Positions 37,939 through 43,041 of a stretch of DNA of 43,041 nucleotides are shown here, piece by piece. A program made the translations under genes and the position numbers. Numbering within the stretch: the stretch's first letter is position 1; every line of letters begins with the position of its first letter. The notes beneath the pieces were generated by a model, which searched no databases, was not told the DNA's origin, and saw only the letters and a program-made list of their open reading frames with translations. Source of the stretch: Tannerella sp. (GTDB lineage Bacteria; Bacteroidota; Bacteroidia; Bacteroidales; Tannerellaceae); assembly GCA_031257565.1 (NCBI GenBank), contig JAIROL010000059.1, positions 1-43,041 on the forward strand, read 5' to 3'.

Positions 37939-39234
37939 ATGGTGAATAAAAAGTCTGTTCTGATATTATGCGACCTGTTTCCGCCCGCATTTGGCCCGCG
38001 TATGGGGTATTTGTGTAAATGCCTTATAATCAATGGGTGGAATCCGGTTGTAATAACGGAATATATAGAAGATGATATGTTTTCGTTTTTAGGGAAAAAT
38101 GTCGACGTCACTTATATCCGTTATTACAAGAAGAAAGGACTGGCCGGAAAAGTGGAGTGGGGGTGGACTTTTTTGTGTGATGTGTTGTTCGGATATAAGG
38201 ACCGGCGGATGTATCGCGAGGCATTGAATAGTGTGAAAAAATATAATTTTGACCTTGTTCTATGCAGTACATACCGGACATTTCCGATGCGTGCGGCATG
38301 GCGTTTTGTAAAAAAAATGCGGCTTCCTTTAGTTGTGGACTTACGGGATATCATTGAACAATACACAGGTAATGAGTTTATTTCTCATAACCTTCCGAAA
38401 ATTGGCGGCCTTGATAAACTGATTGCCTCGTGTTTCCGTAAAAAAAATCTGCGAATAAGAAATAAAATATTGCGGAAGGTAGCTGCTGTGACCACCGTAT
38501 CGCCATGGCATGTATCGGTTCTCAAAAAGTATAATGCGAATACTCAATTAATTTATAACGGGTATGATCCGGAACTGTTTTATCCTTCCGGCATAGAGGC
38601 CGATCGATTTTATATCACCTATACCGGCCGTTTGCTTAGTATTGTTATGCGTGATCCGGATTTGCTTTTTCAGGCAGTAGAAAAGCTTTCCGGGGAGGGT
38701 CTGATCTCTCCGGATTTGTTCCGGATACGCTGGTTTGTGGACAGTAAATCGGAAAAAACAATTATCGACGCCGCTGGTAAATATCCTGCTATTGAGCCTT
38801 ATATGGGATATTTCGGTCATATATCCGCATCGGACGTGCCTGAAGTCCTGAACGAGAGTTCCATTCTACTGATACTTACGAATAAGGCCGCTGCTGGCGG
38901 TCCGAAAGGAGTTATGACAACTAAATTTTTTGAATCGCTGGCTGTAGGTAAACCGATTTTATGCGTACGTGGCGACGAAGGATGTCTCGAGGAGGTTATA
39001 AATCGTACACATTCGGGGTTATCTGCTCATAATGCCGGCGAAGCGTATGAATTTATAAAGGAGCATTATATACGTTGGAAAGAGAAAAAAACGTATATTG
39101 ATAGTTCGGATAAAGAAGAAATAAAAAAGTTTTCACGTGAAGCGCAAACCGGACAATTTATACAAATTTTTGAGCAGGTTAAGTCTTCAGTCATGCAAAA
39201 CGGCTTGCGCCAAAGAGTTATGAACATGCTGTGA
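37939..39234 (+). CDS. GT4-like glycosyltransferase; C-terminus encoded by interspersed repeat
   Basis: Rossmann-like N- and C-terminal halves (LFPPAFGPRMGYLCKCL, ITYTGRLLS, TTKFFESLAVGKPILCVRG); last 13 codons MQNGLRQRVMNML lie in repeat copy B. Confidence 0.85.
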   Translation: MVNKKSVLILCDLFPPAFGPRMGYLCKCLIINGWNPVVITEYIEDDMFSFLGKNVDVTYIRYYKKKGLAGKVEWGWTFLCDVLFGYKDRRMYREALNSVKKYNFDLVLCSTYRTFPMRAAWRFVKKMRLPLVVDLRDIIEQYTGNEFISHNLPKIGGLDKLIASCFRKKNLRIRNKILRKVAAVTTVSPWHVSVLKKYNANTQLIYNGYDPELFYPSGIEADRFYITYTGRLLSIVMRDPDLLFQAVEKLSGEGLISPDLFRIRWFVDSKSEKTIIDAAGKYPAIEPYMGYFGHISASDVPEVLNESSILLILTNKAAAGGPKGVMTTKFFESLAVGKPILCVRGDEGCLEEVINRTHSGLSAHNAGEAYEFIKEHYIRWKEKKTYIDSSDKEEIKKFSREAQTGQFIQIFEQVKSSVMQNGLRQRVMNML

Positions 39235-39282
39235 GTTCTATGTTACCTTAGCGTTAAAAAATAAATAATGTACGCATGAAAC
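39192..39282 (+). repeat. 94-bp interspersed unit, copy B (lacks first 10 bp)
   Basis: CATGCAAAACGGCTTGCGCCAAAGAGTTATGAACATGCTGTGAGTTCTATGTTACCTTAGCGTTAAAAAATAAATAATGTACGCATGAAAC; same ATG phase (virtual 39182 to 39276 = 94). Confidence 0.93.
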
Positions 39283-39371
39283 AAATTATTAATTACAGCT
39301 TGTGGATCATCTTTTTACTGATGCAATAAAACAACAGGGTTTAAGTTTTATTAAAAGAAAGCTTAACAATT

Positions 39372-40814
39372 ATGATTATCACTTTTATAGTACCCCCTTC
39401 TCTTGACGGCGAACTTCCTGCTGAACGAACGGCGGGGTGTACGCGGCTTGTTTACCCGATGCCGAATATTTATGAGTTGCTCGTTGCTGCCGTTCTGGAA
39501 AAGGATTATGACGTCCGTTACCACGATTTTGTTCTTGAAAATGAGAATGAAAAACGGCTGGAACAATTTCTGGCGAATGACAAAAGCGACTGCTATATGT
39601 TATGGTGCGTTAATTTATCATTGGAAACTGATTCCAAAACGATACGGCATATAAGAAAATATCATCCGGATGCCTGGATTGTTACAATGGGACCCGGCGT
39701 TGCGTATTATACCCGGAAGTTGCTTATTGACGAACGTGTCGTTGTCGTTCGCGGAGAGCCGGAATTGACTGTACGGGAGCTTGCCGGAAATATTTCGGGA
39801 GAACAGGATATCAGCGTAATAAAAGGCATATCCTTTCTTGAAGAAGGAAAAGTGCGACATAATCCGGCGCGGGAGCTGATAAAAGACCTGGATAGCTTGC
39901 CTTTTCCGGCGCGTCATTTTATTGAAAAATATCCTTATACAAATCCGAAACTGAAGATACATCCTTATACGACAGTTTTGACGAGTCGTAATTGTCCGTT
40001 CAAATGTATATATTGCGTCCCGAGTTCATTAACGTTCGCGCGTGAAATAGAATTTAAGAAAGATCAGGGCGATGGTAGAAAGCCTCCTGTTTCTTATCGT
40101 TCCGCGGAAAATGTGATCGAAGAACTGGATATGCTGGCGGCGCAGGGTTATCGTGCAATAGCTTTTATTGACGATAATTTTATTACAACGACGAAGCGTT
40201 TACGTCCTATTTGTGCGCGCATTAAAAAGCATGGATTCAGTTGGGGATGTCAGGCGCGCGCCGATGCAATAACGGAAGAAATTGCTCGGATTCTGCATGA
40301 CTCGAACTGTGAGTTTGTCGATCTGGGTATAGAAAGTTTTAACGATGATATCCTGAGATATATAAAAAAGGGTATTACCTCGGAACAAATGTACAAGGGT
40401 ATCGGATGGCTTGAAAAATATAATGTTCCCGTTAAGTTGAATATATTGATCGGAACAAGTCCGCTTGAAACGAAAGAAACGATAAAGGATACGTTTCGTA
40501 AGGCTAAAGCTTTGAAAGTTAGCCAGGTGATGTTCAATATCGTGGCTCCATTTCCCGGAACGGAGTTTTATGACTTAGCCCGTGAAAATGGTTGGATCGT
40601 TGGCGGCGATTATGTGCCGACCGATGTGCAACATCATTCCATCTTGAATTATCCGGATCTGACAAATAAGGAAATGGAGAAAATGCTGTTTCGTCATAAT
40701 CTATCATTTTTTCTGCGCCCTTCATTTATTTTGAAAAATATCGGACGATTCGGCTCGTTCACTGATTTTAAAATAGCGCTGAAAGCGCTTAAACGTAAAT
40801 TATTTCATTCATAA
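39372..40814 (+). CDS. Radical SAM protein with B12-binding-like N-terminal domain
   Basis: CX3CX2C in SRNCPFKCIYCVPSS; RADAITEEIARILHDSNCEFVDLGIESFNDDILRYIKKGIT; N-terminal Rossmann-like region. Confidence 0.9.
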   Translation: MIITFIVPPSLDGELPAERTAGCTRLVYPMPNIYELLVAAVLEKDYDVRYHDFVLENENEKRLEQFLANDKSDCYMLWCVNLSLETDSKTIRHIRKYHPDAWIVTMGPGVAYYTRKLLIDERVVVVRGEPELTVRELAGNISGEQDISVIKGISFLEEGKVRHNPARELIKDLDSLPFPARHFIEKYPYTNPKLKIHPYTTVLTSRNCPFKCIYCVPSSLTFAREIEFKKDQGDGRKPPVSYRSAENVIEELDMLAAQGYRAIAFIDDNFITTTKRLRPICARIKKHGFSWGCQARADAITEEIARILHDSNCEFVDLGIESFNDDILRYIKKGITSEQMYKGIGWLEKYNVPVKLNILIGTSPLETKETIKDTFRKAKALKVSQVMFNIVAPFPGTEFYDLARENGWIVGGDYVPTDVQHHSILNYPDLTNKEMEKMLFRHNLSFFLRPSFILKNIGRFGSFTDFKIALKALKRKLFHS

Positions 40815-40821
40815 ACGCAAT

Positions 40822-41661
40822 ATGGATTCTCTGCTGTCTGTTGTAATTATAACCTGGAATGCGCAACGGGATGTGAAACCATGCCTTGATTCGGTATTGG
40901 AAGCGACAGAGCAACGTCCAACGGAAATCATTGTGGTAGATAACGGTTCGACAGATGATACGCGTGCAATTTTACATTCGTACGGAGAGCGGATAAACCT
41001 TATTTTGCTGCAAAAAAATAATGGAATTGCCGTAGCCCGTAATATTGGAATGAACGCGGCGAGAGGAGAATACATCTGGATATTGGACGTCGATACGGTC
41101 GTAAATAAAGACGCGATAGACGGGATGATCGACTATCTGATTAATCATCCGGAGTGCGGACTTTGCGCCTGCCGGCTTCAATCGGAGAGTGGAGAGGTGC
41201 AGGATGGCTGCCGCAGGCTTCCTTATCCGAAGCATAAAATAAGGAACCTGTTGACAGGCAAAACCGGTCGGTCCGTTTTGACGAAAGGTATTCATAACAA
41301 AGTAAAGAAACGGAATGAAGCGCAGTTTTATCATAAAGAACTGTGGGATCGGAAGCCGTTTGAAGTTGAATATGTGATCGGAGCATGCCAAATGTTCCGG
41401 AAAACGATACTGAACGAGGTCGGGTATCTTGACGAAAAGATTTTTTATGGACCTGAAGACGCCGATTTTTGTCTTCGTATTTATCAGAAAGGCTATCAGA
41501 TCGTTTGTTTGCCTTTTTATCATATCATTCATCATTATAACCGCATTTCCAATAAGAAGTTTTTTACGCGAATATCCTGGCTTCACCTGAAAGGGCTGTT
41601 TTATTTTTATTCCAAACATCATTTGTTAACTTCTAACTCTTATCAAAAACGCAATGGATAA
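40822..41661 (+). CDS. Family 2 glycosyltransferase
   Basis: LSVVIITWNAQRDVKPCLDSVLEAT...EIIVVDNGSTDDTRAIL, GIAVARNIGMNAARGEYIWILDVDT, GPEDADFCLRIYQKGY. Confidence 0.94.
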   Translation: MDSLLSVVIITWNAQRDVKPCLDSVLEATEQRPTEIIVVDNGSTDDTRAILHSYGERINLILLQKNNGIAVARNIGMNAARGEYIWILDVDTVVNKDAIDGMIDYLINHPECGLCACRLQSESGEVQDGCRRLPYPKHKIRNLLTGKTGRSVLTKGIHNKVKKRNEAQFYHKELWDRKPFEVEYVIGACQMFRKTILNEVGYLDEKIFYGPEDADFCLRIYQKGYQIVCLPFYHIIHHYNRISNKKFFTRISWLHLKGLFYFYSKHHLLTSNSYQKRNG

Positions 41662-42781
41662 AAAACTGCATCTTGTTTCCATCAATATACCATGGCCGGC
41701 AAACTATGGCGGAGTGATTGACGTTTATTACAAGATCAAGGCTTTGTATGATTGCGGTATTAAAATAATATTGCATTGTTTCGAATATGAAAGGCCCCGT
41801 GCCGTAGAGTTGGAAAATGTGTGCGAGGAAGTACATTATTACCGGCGCCGCACAGGGGTTCTGTCGAATCTGACTTATCTTCCTTATAATGTGTATAGCC
41901 GTAAGGATGAGCGATTGATCGGTAATTTGCTGAAAAATAACGACCCGATTTTGTTTGAGGGTCTGCATACCTGTTATTATTTGAATGACAGTCGGTTGAT
42001 AGACCGGTTCAAGATTTTTCGCGAATGCAATATTGAACATGATTATTATCGCGAGATAGGGAATGCAGAACATAATATTATCAAGAAATGCTTCTTTTAT
42101 ATAGAAGCGCAACGGTTTAAATGGTATCAGGAGAATGTTGCAGATGCGGAATTGATGATTGCAGTTTCGCAGACAGATACGGATTACCTGCAAAAAGAGT
42201 TTCCCCGACATAAAGTGGAATTTATACCTTGTTTCCATGGAAATAATGAGATAACGTCTACTGCCGGACAGTCTGATTTTCTTCTTTATCACGGTAAGCT
42301 ATCGGTTAAGGAAAATGAAAAAGCCGCCTTGTACCTTATTGAAAATATATTCTGTAAAATGTATCCGTATCGTTGTATTATTGCAGGAATGGATCCTTCT
42401 TCCACATTACTGAAAGCGGCTTCCCGTTATGGCAATATAACTGTGGAAGCAAATCCCTCGGTCGGAAGAATCAATGAACTGATCAGTACGGCGCAGATAA
42501 ATCTGCTTGTCACATTTCAGGATACGGGATTGAAGTTGAAATTGTTAAACAGTTTGTTTGCCGGACGTCATGTAGTAGCGAATTCGATGATGCTTGCCGG
42601 CAGCGGTTTGGATGCGCTTTGCCATATTGCCGACGCCCCGGAAAAAATGATTGAGAAATGTAATGAGCTTATGAATATTCCATTTTCTACAGATATTCTT
42701 GATGAGCGCCGGAAATTATTGTTTCCTGTTTTTTCCAATGAATATCAGGCCAAAAGACTTATCGAAATGATTAACTTCTGA
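41654..42781 (+). CDS. Glycosyltransferase
   Basis: SINIPWPANYGGVIDVYYKIKALYDCGIKI, FRECNIEHDYYREIGNAE, LLYHGKLSVKENEKAALYLIENIF. Confidence 0.8.
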   Translation: MDKKLHLVSINIPWPANYGGVIDVYYKIKALYDCGIKIILHCFEYERPRAVELENVCEEVHYYRRRTGVLSNLTYLPYNVYSRKDERLIGNLLKNNDPILFEGLHTCYYLNDSRLIDRFKIFRECNIEHDYYREIGNAEHNIIKKCFFYIEAQRFKWYQENVADAELMIAVSQTDTDYLQKEFPRHKVEFIPCFHGNNEITSTAGQSDFLLYHGKLSVKENEKAALYLIENIFCKMYPYRCIIAGMDPSSTLLKAASRYGNITVEANPSVGRINELISTAQINLLVTFQDTGLKLKLLNSLFAGRHVVANSMMLAGSGLDALCHIADAPEKMIEKCNELMNIPFSTDILDERRKLLFPVFSNEYQAKRLIEMINF

Positions 42782-42812
42782 ACATAAAATAAACGACTCC
42801 AAGCATAATATC

Positions 42813-43000
42813 ATGAAACGAACATGCAAAACGGTTTGCGCCAAAGAGTTATGAACATGCTGTGAGTTCTATGTTTCCATAGTGTTAAAAAATAAACAAT
42901 GTACACATGAAACGAACATGTAACCAACGGTCTTTTAGCGAAGCGTTAAAAAAACGGCTTGCGTCAAAGATTTATGAATAGAGTGAGTTCAATACAAAAA
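42813..43000 (+). repeat. 94-bp interspersed unit, copy C (42813-42906), followed by a diverged copy C' (42907 to ~43000)
   Basis: ATGAAACGAACATGCAAAACGGTTTGCGCCAAAGAGTTATGAACATGCTGTGAGTTCTATGTTTCCATAGTGTTAAAAAATAAACAATGTACAC then ATGAAACGAACATG...ACGGCTTGCGTCAAAGATTTATGAA...GTGAGTTC. Confidence 0.9.
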
Positions 43001-43008
43001 TTTTTTAT

Positions 43009-43041
43009 ATGTGGCAGGAAGCAGCAATCATCGTTATAGCA
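43009..43041 (+). CDS. Start of a possible membrane protein (MWQEAAIIVIA...), truncated by window edge
   Basis: ATG after AT-rich leader, hydrophobic start; only 11 codons visible. Confidence 0.3.
   Translation, partial: MWQEAAIIVIA

Overview
This is a Bacteroidota (Bacteroidales-like) chromosomal window. It combines housekeeping genes (mfd, UDP-glucuronate decarboxylase, pgk, nrnA-type DHH phosphoesterase, glmM, TrmH-family methyltransferase, cyclophilin PPIase, acyl-CoA ligase, carboxynorspermidine dehydrogenase-like, recA) with accessory loci: (i) an ECF-sigma / FecR / SusC / SusD uptake locus, (ii) a Cys/His-rich protein, TonB receptor and HMA-domain operon likely linked to metals, (iii) a large PL11-like rhamnogalacturonan lyase with InlB_B-type repeats, and (iv) a surface-glycan biosynthesis cluster running off the right edge. 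The least explained signals are non-coding. A 94-bp interspersed unit occurs at three loci (about 24.9-25.0 kb, 39.2 kb, 42.8-43.0 kb). It carries a tiny ORF readable in two frames, ends on a start codon ATGAAAC, and supplies the C-terminus of one glycosyltransferase. A threefold 85-bp tandem repeat upstream of nrnA has a Bacteroidetes-type promoter (TTG-N19-TATCTTTR) in every copy. A candidate ~85-nt antisense RNA in the susC leader resembles the DonS class. A dyad sits in the promoter of the Cys/His-rich operon. All calls come from reading the sequence and the supplied ORFs; no database search was run.
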